Origin: Scilla litardierei
Taxonomy: Eukaryota > Streptophyta > Magnoliopsida > Asparagales > Asparagaceae
NCBI GenBank assembly: GCA_030789695.1
Contig: CM061142.1
Coordinates: forward strand, 566,795,281-566,859,280
Length of the DNA stretch: 64,000 nucleotides
Direction: 5' to 3'
A program made the position numbers and the translations under genes. Of the stretch, positions 1 to 16,689 are shown one piece after another. Numbering within the stretch: the first letter of the stretch is position 1; the number at the start of each line of letters is the position of its first letter. The notes beneath the pieces are model-generated. The model ran no database searches, was not told the DNA's origin, and saw only the letters and a program-made list of their open reading frames with translations.

Positions 1-668
1 AAATACAAGGTATCTTTTGCAGTCATGATGTCACGCCCTGCTTCCCAAAAATGTGGAGGCGAGACGCGAGAAGGTCCGCACAAACTTGAAGCTGTGAAGC
101 TCCAAGTCTGATAAGCGTATAAAAACACTTATTATGGCAATTTCTTGCAAAGCGAAACGAAACAACAATGATAATAAGGAAATGAGACGACATTTTATTG
201 AATCTCCAAATGTCCATAAACAAATTACAATATCGCAGAAAAGCCACCAGGCTAAAAGAAAAAGGGTCTAAGGCCCAAACATGGCCAACAAGGAATAACA
301 TACATACGAGGGTGCCATGCACCGACAACTAATAGGAATCCTAAAACATAAAGGGAAACTCAACAAGTCACCGGTGTCCACAAGACTCCTCCTCAGCAAA
401 CACAACGTCCTCTGCAACAAGCTCTGGCTCGGCAACTAACATGCGACACCCAAAGAGAAAGGGGCACATGTCAGCAAGTCTGAAAAGACTTGAGCAAGGA
501 AACTGAAAGGAAGGTAAACTAGCAACCTAGAAACTATAGTATGCATGACATGGCAGTTATAACATGAGTGCACAATTAAGACATGGTGAACAGTAAGTAC
601 AATAGAACAAGTATCGGGACAAGACAAGAGTAGCCAAGCTACTAACAATCTCAATCAATTCACGTTGT

Positions 669-895
669 TTTGTAGATGTTTACGCCCTTCAGCTGAATGG
701 TACATCATTCACACCGATCGGCACTAAACACTATTCACGTTTCACTGTTGTTTGTAGATGTTTACGCCCTTCAGCTGAATGGTACATCATTCACACCGAT
801 CGGCACCAAACACTATTCACGTTTCACTGTTGTTTGTAGATGTTTACGCCCTTCAGCTGAATGGTACATCATTCACACCGATCAGCACTAAACAC
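669..895. repeat. 82-bp tandem repeat in the 5' LTR, three units
   Basis: Units start at 669, 751 and 833 with TTTGTAGATGTTTACGCCC. The third is shortened at its end. The other LTR has two units starting at 7235 and 7317, so the array gained or lost a unit after integration. Confidence 0.85.
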
Positions 896-1806
896 TACCT
901 CACCCCAGAGTTTACGCCTTACAACTGCAGTTGCTGATCAGGCAGACCCCCAGTTGAATGACCGCTTAACTCTTATCACATCCCACACGTAAACAAGCCA
1001 GGGTCCCTGTACATGAGCCCAGCAAGTGAGCCAGGGTTGCCCCGCACGGGAGCTTGTTTCTTAGTTCACAATTCAATATCGAGCGTTGGGGTTAGCAACT
1101 CATTATGCTCGCTTCTGGTCACGAGCCAGGAACTATCAGTTTTGTAGCGTGAGCTACGCATTCACGATGAACAATCGATGTATGCAATGTCATGAACAGA
1201 TATTCGTGAACAATTACCGTTAATTGTAATTAAACATAACATACAAGCATGATAGGGGTGACGGACCAAGCTTCGTTGTCAAGCTAGGTCAAAGGCGTCT
1301 AGACGGCTATCCTTTCACCGTCTAGTCTCTTTTACGCTAAAACAAGGAAATAGCCTAAGACATGGCCCAAATCAAAGGATGCAAGTTTCACTTGCCTAAC
1401 ACCGGGGATAACGGTCATGAAGGTTCGACTCGCGGATGCTAATCTACAGGGGAAATCGCTGTTATGGGGAAACAATCATCAAAACATAAGAAATCTCATT
1501 ATGGTTTCATAAAAATACAAATAGGTTATGAAAACATCGAGAGGAGGCGGAAGAAACACTCCGGAGAACCTATGGATCAGATCTGGAAAGGATGGAGAAG
1601 TTTGGAGAACTAGGGTTTTGGGGGGATTTTGGGGATTTGATGGAGATTTTGGGGAAGATGAGAGGTAGATTGAGTTGAGGGAGGGTTTAGATGATGGAGG
1701 ATGAGCTTGGGATGAAGAAATAAGGGTTTGAGGAAGATGGGGGCTCTATGGGGGAGAAATTAGGGTTTTAGGTCGAGTGGAGGAAGAAGAAAACGTTTGG
1801 GAGGGG

Positions 1807-1814
1807 TATAAATA
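1807..1814 (+). promoter_or_regulatory. TATA box of the LARD 5' LTR
   Basis: TATAAATA lies after a G-rich U3 stretch and just before the palindrome array. The same box is at 8212-8219 in the other LTR. Transcription would begin about 30 bp downstream, so the inverted-repeat array would lie at the start of the RNA. Position and conservation are seen; promoter use is inferred. Confidence 0.55.
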
Positions 1815-1856
1815 GGATGGGCTGGCGGCTGCCCAGAAATTAGGGTTTTAACACAG

Positions 1857-2350
1857 ATTAGTCGGTCAAAGAGCAACCACTGACCGACTAGTTTGGGAAC
1901 TAGTCGGTCGATTGACCAACGCAGACCGACTAAGTGTAAACAGTAACTTCTGAACGAAAATGGGATTTAGATTTAGTCGGTCAAAGAACAACTGCTGACC
2001 GACTAGTTTCTCATCTAGTCGGTCGACGAACGTTCTTAGACCGACTAAGAATGAACAGTACTCGACTGCACAGAAGAACTAAGAATTAGTCGGTTTGAGT
2101 ACAAAACTTAACCGACTAGTTTGACAACTAGTCGATCGAAATATGAACTTAGACCGACTAAACAGATACAGTAACTCCTGAATTATAATCAAAGCTAGGG
2201 GTGGCAATTCGGGCCGGCCCGGTCTTATCGGGCCGTGCCGGCCCGGTCCGGTTTTCTTAAAGGATAATCAAAGCCCACTAGTCTGTCCATTAAGGATTGC
2301 CGACCGACTAGATTGAAATCTAGTCGGTTGGTTCTCCTTCTTGAACCAAC
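1857..2350. repeat. Array of CTAGTCGGTC / GACCGACTAG inverted repeats
   Basis: CTAGTCGG and its complement CCGACTAG alternate in units of roughly 65-120 bp. Each pair brackets 15-25 bp of variable spacer, so successive hairpins could form. The matching array in the other LTR is 8263-8680. A 69-bp insertion interrupts this copy. Confidence 0.8.
2195..2263. mobile_element. 69-bp GC-rich insertion with 10-bp duplication
   Basis: Present only in the 5' LTR. It is flanked by the exact 10-bp repeat ATAATCAAAG (2185-2194 and 2264-2273), which occurs once at the matching point of the 3' LTR. The insert begins CTAGGGGTGGCAATTCGG and is rich in GGGCCGG/CCGGCCC. It therefore entered after the host element. 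The left end resembles hAT-type ends (AGGGGTGGCAA), but no matching right end is seen and 10 bp is not the usual 8-bp hAT duplication. A short retroposed fragment is the alternative. Confidence 0.7.
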
Positions 2351-2623
2351 TAACGTGCACGGAAAGTGTCGATCCGAAGCGCGAAGCTTCGGGAAGATTT
2401 CTATGGCTTCTAGGATCGATTTATACTCTAAGGTATGAGCGATTTGAAGCTCGTCACGAATGACTTACTCCGAAATCGACGATCGAAGGAAGAAGCTAGA
2501 AAATCACGACGAAACGATCGAAAGTGAAAGCTATGGCGACGAAAACCACACATCCAAGGAGAAAATCCACCAAGCATATATTTTAATATAGATAATCCAA
2601 TTACACGAAAACCAGTCGTTATA

Positions 2624-6591
<3,968 letters not shown>

Positions 6592-8949
6592 TGTCATGCC
6601 CCGCTTCCCAAAAATGTGGAGGCGAGACGCGAGAAGGTCCGCACAAACTTGAAGCTATGAAGCTCCAAGTCTGATAAGCGTATAAAAACACTTATTATGG
6701 CAAGTCCTTGCAAAGCGAAACGAAACAACAATGATAATAAGGAAATGAGACGAAATTTTATTGAATCTCCAAATGTCCATAAACAAATTACAATATCACA
6801 GAAAAGCCACCATGCTAAAAGAAAAAGGGTCTAAGGCCCAAACATGGCCAACAAGGAATAACATACATACGAGGGTGCCACGCACCGACAACTAACAGGA
6901 ATCCTAAAACATAAAGGGAAACTCAACAAGTCACCGGTGTCCACAAGACTCCTCCTCAGCAAACACAACGTCCTCTGCAACAAGCTCTGGTCGGCAACTA
7001 ACATGCGACACCCAAAGAGAAAGGGGCACATGTCAGCAAGTCTGAAAAGACTTGAGCAAGAAAACTGAAAGGAAGGTAAACTAGCAACCTAGCAGTTATA
7101 GTATGCATGACATGGCAGTTATAACATGAGTGCACAATTAAGACATGGTGAACAGTAAGTACAATAGAACAAGTATCGGGACAAGACAAGAGTAGCCAAG
7201 CTACTAACAATCTCAATCAATTCACGTTGTCGGCTTTGTAGATGTTTACGCCCTTCAACTGAATGGTACATCATTCACACCGATCGACACTAAACACTAT
7301 TCACGTTTCACTGTTGTTTGTAGATGTTTACGCCCTTCAGCTGAATGGTACATCATTCACACCGATCGGCACTAAACACTACCCCACCCCAGAGTTTACG
7401 CCTTACAACTGCAGTTGCTGATCAGGCAGACCCCCAGTTGAATGACCGCTTAACTCTTACCCCATCCCACACGTAAACAAGCCAGGGTCCCTGTACATGA
7501 GCCCAGCAAGTGAGCCAGGGTTGCCCCGCACGGGAGCTTGTTTCTTAGTTCACAATTCAATATCGAGCGTTGGGGTTAGCAACTTATTATGCTCGCTTCT
7601 GGTCACGAGCCAGGAACTATCAGTTTTGTAGCGTGAGCTACGCATTCACGATGAACAATCGATGTATGCAATGTCATGAACAGATATTCGTGTACCGTTA
7701 ATTGTAATTAAACATGACATATAAGCATGATAGGGGTGACGGACCAAGCTTCGTTGTCAAGCTAGGTCAAAGGCGTCTAGACGGCTATCCTTTCACCGTC
7801 TAGTCTCTTTTACGCTAAAACAAGGAAATAGCCTAAGACATGGCCCAAATCAAAGGATGCAAGTTTCACTTGCCTAGCACCGGGGATAACGGTCAGGAAG
7901 GTTCGTCTCATGGATGCTAATCTACGGGGGAAATCGAAATCTCGAGAGGAGGCGGAAGAAACACTCCGGAGAACCTATGGATCAGATCTGGAAAGGATGG
8001 AGAAGTTTGGAGAACTAGGGTTTTTGGGGGATTTTGGGGATTTGATGGAGATTTTGGGGAAGATGAGAGGTAGATTGAGTTGAGGGAGGGTTTAGATGAT
8101 GGAGGATGAGCTTGGGATGAAGAAATAAGGGTTTGAGGAAGATGGGGGCTCTATGGGGGAGAAATTAGGGTTTTAGGTCGAGTGGAGGAAGAAGAAAACG
8201 TTTGGGAGGGGTATAAATAGGATGGGATGGCGGCTGCCCAGAAATTAGGGTTTTAACACAGATTAGTCGGTCAAAGAGCAACCACTGACCGACTAGTTTG
8301 GGAACTAGTCGGTCGGTTGACCAACGCAGACCGACTAAGTGTAAACAGTAACTTCTGAACGAAAATAGGATTTAGATTTAGTCGGTCAAAGAACAACTAC
8401 TGACCGACTAGTTTCTCATCTAGTCGGTCGACGAACGTTCTTAGACCGACTAAGAATGAACAGTACTCGACTGCACAGAAGAACTAAGAATTAGTCGGTC
8501 TGAGTACAAAACTTAACCGACTACTTTGACAACAAGTCGGTCGAAATATGAACTTAGACCGACTAAACAGATACAGTAACTCCTGAATTATAATCAAAGC
8601 CCACTAGTCGGTCCATTAAGGATTGCCGACCGACTAGATTGAAATCTAGTCGGTTGGTTCTCCTTCTTGAACCAACTAACGTGCACGGAAAGTGTCGATC
8701 CGAAGCGCGAAGCTTCGGGAAGATTTCTATGGCTTCTAGGATCGATTTATACTCTAAGATATGAGCGATTTGAAGCTCGTCACGAATGACTTACTCCGAA
8801 ATCGACGATCGAAGGAAGAAGCTAGAAAATCACGACGAAACGATCGAAAGTGAAAGCTATGGCGACGAAAACCACACATCCAAGGAGAAAATCCACCAAG
8901 CATATATTTTAATATAGATAATCCAATTACACGAAAACCAGTCGTTACA
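6592..8949 (+). repeat. 3' LTR of the LARD element
   Basis: 2,358-bp LTR matching 29-2623, beginning TGTCATGCCC and ending GTCGTTACA. It keeps the TATA box (8212-8219) and the inverted-repeat array (8263-8680) and lacks the 69-bp insertion of the other LTR. Confidence 0.88.
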
Positions 8950-8954
8950 CATGA

Positions 8955-9504
8955 TCTTATTATATTTCATGCCAACAAGTCAATTTATATGATTTTAAAT
9001 TATTTAGGGTGTTAGTACTGATAATTATCCAAGCAAAGGCATAACTAATAAAACGCCTTATTCTCAGATGTGAAAAATCTTATTCACAATAATAGTCTTG
9101 GTTTTTGATATGGAAATTACAAGATTTTTTCTTGACGTGATACAGGTAGTTGTTTTGATGCATCTATGACATGTTAAAAGTTATTCTTTAGATCACATTA
9201 AAAAAATCAAGTTTTTCATGATAATTAGGTCTCTAGATCTTAAAAATTATGTTTTAGATCTAGGAAATTTAATATATGGCATAAAAATGCTTTTGATCTA
9301 AATAAAATTAGATCTAGGATATCATGATCATGAAAAAAATTTGTCATTTTTGCACAAATCTAGAAATACTTCTTGATCAATCGTACTACGAAGCTTTTTG
9401 TCACTATCCGCGCATCGGCTCCTCTTTCAAGCCGTCGTTAAAACATTCGTCAGAGCTTCGTCGCATCATTTCCTTCTCTATTAGCATAATTCGTGCTGAT
9501 AACA
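8955..9504 (-). other. Leader remnant of a minus-strand Copia element
   Basis: AT-rich sequence between the LARD and a short minus-strand LTR. At its right edge the minus strand reads TGTTATCAGCACGA next to the LTR end, as in the two Ale-like leaders at 52.2 and 55.5 kb. The LARD target site CATGA lies in this leader, so bases 1-28 are its continuation. No gag frame survives in the window. Confidence 0.5.
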
Positions 9505-9796
9505 TGTTGAGAGATGAAGAGTCTCCAAGAAAGAGTGATGGTTAGGGGTTTCCTAGCATCACTTATTTATTAATATGCTTCAGAAATATGAAGTGGTGGA
9601 TATACAAAAGGTCTCAGGGGGCCTATTCATAACAGGAAGGGAAAAAATGCTCTCCCTTTGTTTACATACATATGCAAATCTTTGATGCTGGGTAGGGCAG
9701 TTGCAATTCATGAATCACTTAAATAGATAAATTACCTTTAAAACTATTACAAGATGTTATATATAGATAAATTACCTTAAGGGCATACATCTCTCA
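9505..9796 (-). repeat. Short LTR of a minus-strand Ale-like Copia remnant
   Basis: On the minus strand it begins TGAGAGATGTATG and ends CATCTCTCAACA, giving matched inverted ends (TGAGAGATG / CATCTCTCA) about 292 bp apart. It is followed by the TTATCAGCACGA motif in the leader. A TATATATAAC stretch near 9760 could be its TATA box. The second LTR is not in the window, so the boundaries rest on the end motifs alone. Confidence 0.5.
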
Positions 9797-12644
9797 GCAT
9801 GATCAAAGTGTAGCGGCTAAGATCGAGCCGCGTCGACTCCCCTCACTGCATCGTTGGATTAAGGCGGGGGTTGCTGGGATTGTGCCGCGTGTCCAGAGCG
9901 AAATCGGGCACGTGCGACACACGTGCCCATATGTTTATTTTCTTTTTTCTTTCTAAGTATTGTTTTGTCTCCTAAAATTGTTGAAAATATCCCTGAGCTC
10001 AGAAAAAGATTGAAAATAGTCGTTGGACTCGGAAAATTGCCATCTTCACTGAAAAATAATAGAAGACAATAATAAGCTATAAAATGGTATTTGTGCTTAA
10101 ATAAAAATTATGCTCTAATATTAAATAATGTTCTAAAACGCTTGGATTAGAGGCCAAATAACCATCATAGATGCACAAATGCTAACAAATGAAGGGATAA
10201 ATATGCAATATTTACCCTAAATCAGTGCTCTAACACCCATCATTAAATGATCCATCTCGACTGGCATGCACGTCAGTCAGCTCGTACCACATCACCCAAC
10301 CTCAACCATTACGTAGATTAAGCTTGGGAGATTGGGGCCATTGGTATTAAATTGGGCTAGTCTGTACATGATCTTTCATTTATTCTAATCGACATGCCCA
10401 AAAACAAGTCTACAAAAGCGGCCTAATAGCCTGAAGGCCCAAATAGGAGGCCGACTGCCTCTCTGGTAAAGATGACAACCCGGCTAGGTGTTGGGCTCCC
10501 GCATTTAAAGGGTCGACTCATAATGGCGGTGTAATGGCATGAGTGCCATATACAGTATAGTGTATGGTTCTATGATATGCAGTGTATATATGTTATATAC
10601 GTGTGTGGTGTGCAGAGTAAATCTGTGGTGCATATAGTAATATGCAATGTGGTGCATATGATAGTGCATTATTTATTATTATTATTATGTTTATTATTAT
10701 TATTCTAAGTTTTGATGGTGGCATGGTTGTAATTAGTTGGTTGCGTGTATAAATAGTAAGAGTGTGTGTATAGTAGGAATGAGTGTGCATAGTGACACAT
10801 TTAGTAATTGGTAGAAGGATGTGTGTGTGTGTGTAGTAGAGGGGAGTGTGAGTATTGGTGGCACGTTGGTTATTAAATAGTGGTGTGTGTATAGAGTAGG
10901 GGTGTGTGCATAGCATGTAGATATTTTCTTTTGGATATTCCATAAAAGAAAAGTGGCAAATTAGTAGATAAAGTGAAGTGCATTAGGATAAGAATTTGCC
11001 AAATATGGCAATGTCAAACTTGTAATAACTTGAAAATAGGAATGATGAGTATGTTTCCTTTTTAGGAAAGTTTTTATGCTAATTAAAGTGAACTTATGTA
11101 GATACTTTCTAAAGAGGAATAAATACTCATTCTTTTCCTTTTCTTGTCTTTTCTTTCTATTTTTCTTTTCCATTTGTTCCCCCCCTGGCCGTGAGTTTTT
11201 TCATGAGGAAACACACAAAAAGGAAAGAAAATAAGAATAAAAGGAGGAGAGATGGAGTGATGGAATTAAGGAGAAGCTTTTAAGGAATGAGAAGAAATTG
11301 GAAGGATGAGCTAATGAAGAAGGCCTTGATTAGAGGAGAAACCAATGGAGCTTAAGAGGAGTTTTTGTAGGAGGAAATGAGCATTTAAGGTAGGATCTCT
11401 TCTTGGTGTTGTGTTTATTATTTTAGGTTGTTGTATGTGTTTCTTTGATTTAAAATTCTCATGTTAGCTAGGGTGTTACTAAAGTTATAATTGAAGTTGT
11501 TGATGTTTGCATTTTAGTTATTAAAAGTTGCTAGTATTGCATGTTGATTTCTAAGTTGTTGAGAATTGCACTTGATGGGAATTGCTACATGGTTGTGTTG
11601 GAAAATTGTGGGTAATTGCTATAGTTGACTTGGCCAAGGGCCGTTGATGGTGGTGGAACATTGCACATGAAAGTTGTGTTAGAGAGAGGAAGGAGGAGAG
11701 GTGGTGGTTCTATTTTAAGCAAGGAACCTTTTTGTGTCGTCTCTCATGTTACAACATGCTTCACAACATGCTTACACCATGCTTACACCATGCTTCACAA
11801 CATGCTTACAACATGCTTACAACGTGATTCGCAACATGCTTTACAACATGTTCCAGAACATGCTTTATAACATGCTTTACAACATGCTTCATAACATGCT
11901 TTGCAACATGATACTTTTATGTCACTTTAGGTTGCATGCTCCCTTTATGTCGCTTTAAGTTGCATCTTCACTCTACGTCACTCTACATGTTGCTTTTAGC
12001 TCTATGCACTTGATGTTGTTTGCTACTTTATTCAAGTAAAATGTAGATTTAATCCTAGGTGTGTCTCGGTCCGTCGTGTGATGGGTGAGCGCCTTAAGCG
12101 GGAGTTGGGAAAAGACTGGGTACGATTAAGGTATGAGGACAGGACTGTGTGTTTCACCTTGGCGCCACCGTTGTTAGTAAACAATGGTGATGAACTGTAG
12201 TTGTTGTGTTAAGTTGTTTTAGAGTCGTTGGTGCTCTATGGAGTCGTTGGTGCTCCTACCGTCCAACCTTGGGACGAGTGTCCTGGTCCTCATATCAGCG
12301 GTGTACTCAGGCTTCCGAAACATAATTAAATTAAATGCTGAATTGCATGAATGTGTATGTCTGCTTTTACTTTCTGCCTGATATAATTGTGGCTCTCTTT
12401 GTCTCTTGCATCATATTTGTGTCTATAAACAACAACCTAAGAATAGTATTCCATGTGCTAGTTGAGCTTCCTACTGGTTCATGCGTTGACGTGTCCCATA
12501 TGTGGCAGTTTCTGGTAGCAAGTGTTTAGTGTTATGAGCTGGTGGAGCTGAGTTGGGGTTGTGCTTGTGCAGAGTGGAGCTTGAGTCATGTTGTGGTCCT
12601 TGGTGTTTGGGTGATTGTGAGCCTTGTAAGTATCGCCTTATCCT
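9797..12644. other. Unassigned intergenic or decayed-repeat stretch
   Basis: No gene supported. 10550-10920 is G/T-rich with GTGTGT and an ATT run (about 10671-10700). 11150-12300 has a transposon-leader look: a pyrimidine run, AAAG-rich purines and a GAGTCGTTGGTGCTC motif repeated near 12222-12262. It may belong with 18143-18473 as one LTR-like unit split by the two solo LTRs, but its left border was not found. Confidence 0.45.
11745..11912. repeat. ACAACATGCTT short tandem repeat
   Basis: About a dozen degenerate copies of an 11-12-bp unit (ACAACATGCTT with AC, TC or TAC spacers). The open frames across it are by-products of the repeat. Confidence 0.85.
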
Positions 12645-12879
12645 TGCCATACTAACAACAGACACTAGGAGGTGAATAGTGTAATGGCAATAAAATTGTC
12701 CAATTAAAATTAAACTTGCAAATGCGGAATTATAAATCTAAGAGGAAATAATTGACACAATCAATCCAAACTCAAATACAAGATTTTACCCTGGTTCCCC
12801 AAACTTGGGTACTTCCAACCACACCAATATTCACTATATTCCCACACAGAGAAGTGAATACAAATCTCACAAGGAGATA

Positions 12880-13095
12880 CCCCACAAAGAGGATTTATGC
12901 CCTACACAAGGACCCAACCAACCCTACACAAGGGTCAAGACTCCCACACAGAGAATCACTAACTCCCACTCAGAGAATTAGGGTTAGCCCTACACTAGGA
13001 CACTAAACTCCCACAAAGAGAGCATCCTAATCCCACAAAGAGATAAACTCCCACAAAGAGAGAAAGACTAATTCCCACAAAGAGAATTAGTGTTA
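12880..13095. repeat. CCCACAAAGAGA short repeats inside the solo LTR
   Basis: Recurrent 15-25-bp units containing CCCACA(A/C)AGAGA(A/G), spaced irregularly. The reverse complement is CTCTTTGTGGGAG. Confidence 0.75.
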
Positions 13096-13349
13096 CAAAT
13101 TCACCAAGTAAAATAAATACTCTTACCTATGCCTTGAGATACTTACTCATAAATGGAAGCAAGACATGGAAGAGGATCTCCAAGTGGTGAGATATGCTTG
13201 AGAGCACTTGTATGAATTCCCTTGAGCTGTACTTCAATGCATGAAGAGGAATGAGAGCTCAAAAGAGGGAATTGAGGGAGTTTGAGAGTTGCTTATAGAT
13301 CTCTTGAGATTTTCAATAGCATCAAGAAGTATAAGAGATGGCAGCACAC

Positions 13350-13351
<2 letters not shown>

Positions 13352-13411
<60 letters not shown>
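13352..13411. repeat. (TA)n microsatellite
   Basis: 60 bp of pure TA repeat in the middle of the SIRE-like solo LTR. It accounts for the YIYIYI open frames on both strands. Confidence 0.95.
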
Positions 13412-13414
<3 letters not shown>

Positions 13415-13499
13415 CCCTATATCAAACCCCAAAACCCAAGAAAACAGCCAAAAGATCAATTTTGCAACGGCTAGAAACTGGGCGAAAATGACAGGAACA

Positions 13500-14030
13500 T
13501 TCGACTGATGATCATAAGATAGTCGACTGATCAACGGCTAGAAAATATCCAACGGCTATAATCTGAGCCAGGACAGTCGACTGATGAAGTCGATACAGTC
13601 GACTGAAAACAGGACAGGGGCCTGTTAATCCTTCAGCAGGCGACTGCTGCAGGGGATGGAATAAAATAGAGAGCTGCACTCTTTCTCCAGATAAGCATGC
13701 AGGTGACTGATGTCAATAATACAGTCGACTGTCAAATAGCCAGGCGACTATAATACATTCACCAGTCGTCTGCTGTATAAGATGGAGAAAAGACAGAGAG
13801 TTGCAGAGATTGCACTTACGCTACTCAGACGACTGTTGACCAATTCCCAGGCGACTGTAAATCTACATGCGACTGTAAACTGAGCAGCAGTCGACTGTGC
13901 GTGAAGCTCAAGTTTGAGTCAATTGAAATGTTGACTTGAGCTGTGCATATTAGTCGACTGTAGAAGGATCGACAGGCGACTGAAAATCACCCAGTCGACT
14001 GTAAACCCTTCATCAGGCGACTGATGGAAA
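13500..14030. repeat. Cluster of CAGTCGACTG / CAGGCGACTG palindromic words
   Basis: At least fifteen copies of (A/G)(T/G)CGACTG, many as the full palindrome CAGTCGACTG, spaced 15-60 bp through one end of the solo LTR. Similar GTCGACTA words occur in the SIRE-like element at 60.8-62.9 kb. Confidence 0.8.
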
Positions 14031-16689
14031 GCCAGTGACTCCAAATGAGTCTTTGGATAGAGTGAACCTAATTGGTTGGATTCTATGATAATCCTAAGGC
14101 TTCACTAAGATGATTAAATGCATATGCATGAATGAGTAAACCATCTAACAAGGCATTACATTAACCTAGACTCAAAAGAGAGAGAAAGCAATAAAGTAAA
14201 TATTACATGGATTACATTGCTTTCCTTAGAGTCTAAGTCTTCAATCTTGATGCCTTGATTGTTCTCCATCATCTCCAAGCTTTAGTACTCCTTGAGTCCA
14301 AGCTTTGGCCCTTCTCCACTTTATGTCCATCCTTTCACCAAGTGATTGGTCTCCAAGAAAGATATTCTAGGAATGAAACTGTGATACTAAAATATGAGAG
14401 TCATTAGCAATAACATAATGTTGTGATCATCATCAAAATAAGATTGGTATGAAACACCAATACTCAACAATCCTGAGTTGGAGAGACTTGTACTCTTGTG
14501 TAACGACCCGCTCTCGGGGGCCCGTTACTTATTTGATATTTGCGCAGGTCCTGCAGTTTACCAGCGAAATCAATATAGCCACAATCCAGAGATGTAACAA
14601 TACTCAAACCAGCGTACATTATTACAGTCCAAATTAAAGCACAACAGCAAGCAGCACTCTCTCACCAAATACATAAAGGAAATACAGAAAGAAAATGCGG
14701 AAAGGAAATACATAACATAGCACACTCACACCAACACAAACAGCTAAAACTCTGCAGTCTCCGGGTCGTACTCTGGCTCTGTAAACTCAGGGGCAATTTC
14801 TTCGACCTGGTTGTCGTCTGTCGGTGCCATAAATGAAACACAATTCTAAGTATAGAAAAGAAGCAGTGCACAAGTATGACAAAAAGTAACTACGTACAAA
14901 CAAACCAGAGTGAAAGTAAAGTATTGAGCAACATCTGTAAACAACTAAGTAGTAAAAGTAAACCAAACCGGCAAGAGAAACAACTGTACTGTGGTAGAGT
15001 TAGTGTAAAGCAGGCTAAGCAAGTGAAACATGTTATAGCTGTGGCTAAAGGTACGACAAGTAAAGTACTGTGACTGCACATGTGTAGTAAGTAACGTGCA
15101 TGGAACGTGTAAAGTAAAGGTGACCGTATTAGCTAAAGAAAGGTGATAGTGATGAAGTTCGATGGCGTTACATAATCATGATTCACGTCCTTGCGGTCCA
15201 GCGGACACGGCGAGGGAAGTGACTAAGCCAGGATCACTTACCCCCAGTCTAGCTAGGACGATCCAACAAACTTAGCCAAGCACATTGACCGGATCATGGT
15301 CCATTAAAGGAAGCTTATCATTTATATGTGTGCAATCAACAAAAAGGCTTTTACACTAAACTACGTGACTCAAGTCGGAGAGTACAATATGTGACCATTG
15401 AGTTCATCTCTTGCCTGGGCGCGACCCAGACGAATGCCGAAAACACGGGCAGCTAGACAAGATGCTGACATGCAGCATATTTTTATTTGCCGAAACACAT
15501 GCAGCTAGACATGATGCCGAAAACACAGGCAGCTAGACATGTAGATTGAACTCCAGTCACTCCCGCACTCTCTCAAACTATGAGTTACCCCAAAACCCCA
15601 GGGATGTGTCAAGTACAAGTTCTTTACAGGATGTTCCACAAGATGTTCTATAAGGTATTCCGCATGTTACTAGTCAAATCAAGACAACTGATCGACTTCT
15701 TATTGAAAACCAGAAAGTCAGCAATTCTTTCCAAAGGAAGTTGGCCAAGCGAAGTGAGGATAAAGACAAGTCCAAGCATACAATTTACCCAAGTTGTTAA
15801 TTGTGTGTTACAACCACCAAAGTTGAAAGTTGGCAAAGTAATCTGTAGTTCATAACTTCCCTATTAGATTAGGTTTCTAGTTCGGTTCAAGTCAAGTAGC
15901 CGTTCTGAGGCTATGGTGGTGTTTTAAGTACATACGGGGACACTAACTAATTTTCTAATTTTAGTATTCGTCGTGACTTACCAATTTCGAGGCTGTCGTA
16001 GCTAGCCAGAATTAGATCTAGGGCTTTCTCTGAAGTTGGTGCACAAGAGTTTGTACCTGCAACACAAAAACAATGCTTAGAAAACACGACATTTCTATCC
16101 AAATACTTTGATCGTTTTGATTTTCAAACCTGGCTGAAACTGTGTCGGAAAATATTCAAAATTTTTATATAGGTTGAAAATAAAGAATATTATTTTACTG
16201 CAACAGAAAAATATTTTCAGAAGCCTCTGCTATTTTTTATAATTTTCAGAAGCTCAAAAATCACCTTAAGAACCCAATTTACTTAAGTAATGTAAACCTT
16301 CCGTAATTTATTCCAGTTGCAATACTAGTCGGAAATGTTCAAGTGAGCAGTCAAAACGACCGTCTCGAATATTTCTTTAACATATATTTTTATCACGTAT
16401 CAGTGTATGTGAAAATAAAGAGTTACAGATTTTTAAAAGAGTTTTACGTATTTAAGTTTTAGGGTTAAAAATTAATTCTGGAAAAACTAAGCGTCTGATC
16501 GAGATGAAACTAATGCCATTGGATCCAGAATATTATTTCTGATTTTCTGGAGCAAGTCTCACATTGTTTTGAGACCTATATTATTAGTTATGAATTTAAA
16601 ACCATTTAACCGCTATTTAATATTTTATAAACATACGGAAAATACGAATTCGTATTTAAAGAAATACGTTTTCGTATTTCCTCACCCTC

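Larger units (their letters stand above)
29..2623 (+). repeat. 5' LTR of the LARD element
   Basis: 2,595-bp LTR, nearly collinear with 6592-8949. It differs by having three rather than two units of an 82-bp tandem repeat (669-895), about 75 extra bases near 1460-1540, and a 69-bp GC-rich insertion at 2195-2263. Its last bases read TATA rather than TACA, a change in the normally conserved CA end. The short antisense reading frames here follow repeat sequence and are not genes. Confidence 0.88.
12645..14469 (-). mobile_element. Solo LTR, SIRE-like Copia, minus strand
   Basis: On the minus strand the 1,825-bp unit begins TGTTGAGTATTGGTGTTTC and ends GTTAGTATGGCA. It is flanked by the 5-bp duplication ATCCT (12640-12644 and 14470-14474). 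The early TTTTGATGATGATCAC and the CTATTCACCTCCTAGTG close to the end are typical of SIRE/Maximus LTRs. The partial LTR at the right edge of the window shares TTTTGATGAT near its start. With no internal region and an intact duplication, it is the usual product of LTR-LTR recombination. Confidence 0.85.

Noticed and set aside
23..891. Short frames in the LARD LTR, including a repetitive 64-codon one
   Set aside because: Match the 82-bp repeat and LTR sequence; the 72-codon frame occurs in both LTRs but has no start context or domain.
669..895. CRISPR-like regular spacing of the 82-bp repeat
   Set aside because: Plant LTR repeat with no unique spacers and no cas genes.
2195..2263. Naming the 69-bp insert as a hAT element
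   Set aside because: Only the left end resembles hAT; no inverted right end, and the duplication is 10 bp rather than 8.
10593..10943. 116-codon minus-strand frame rich in His, Thr, Tyr and Ile
   Set aside because: Made of GTGTGT, ATT and related simple repeats.
11625..11958. Two overlapping plus-strand frames with repeated QHA / NML peptides
   Set aside because: Translation of the ACAACATGCTT tandem repeat.
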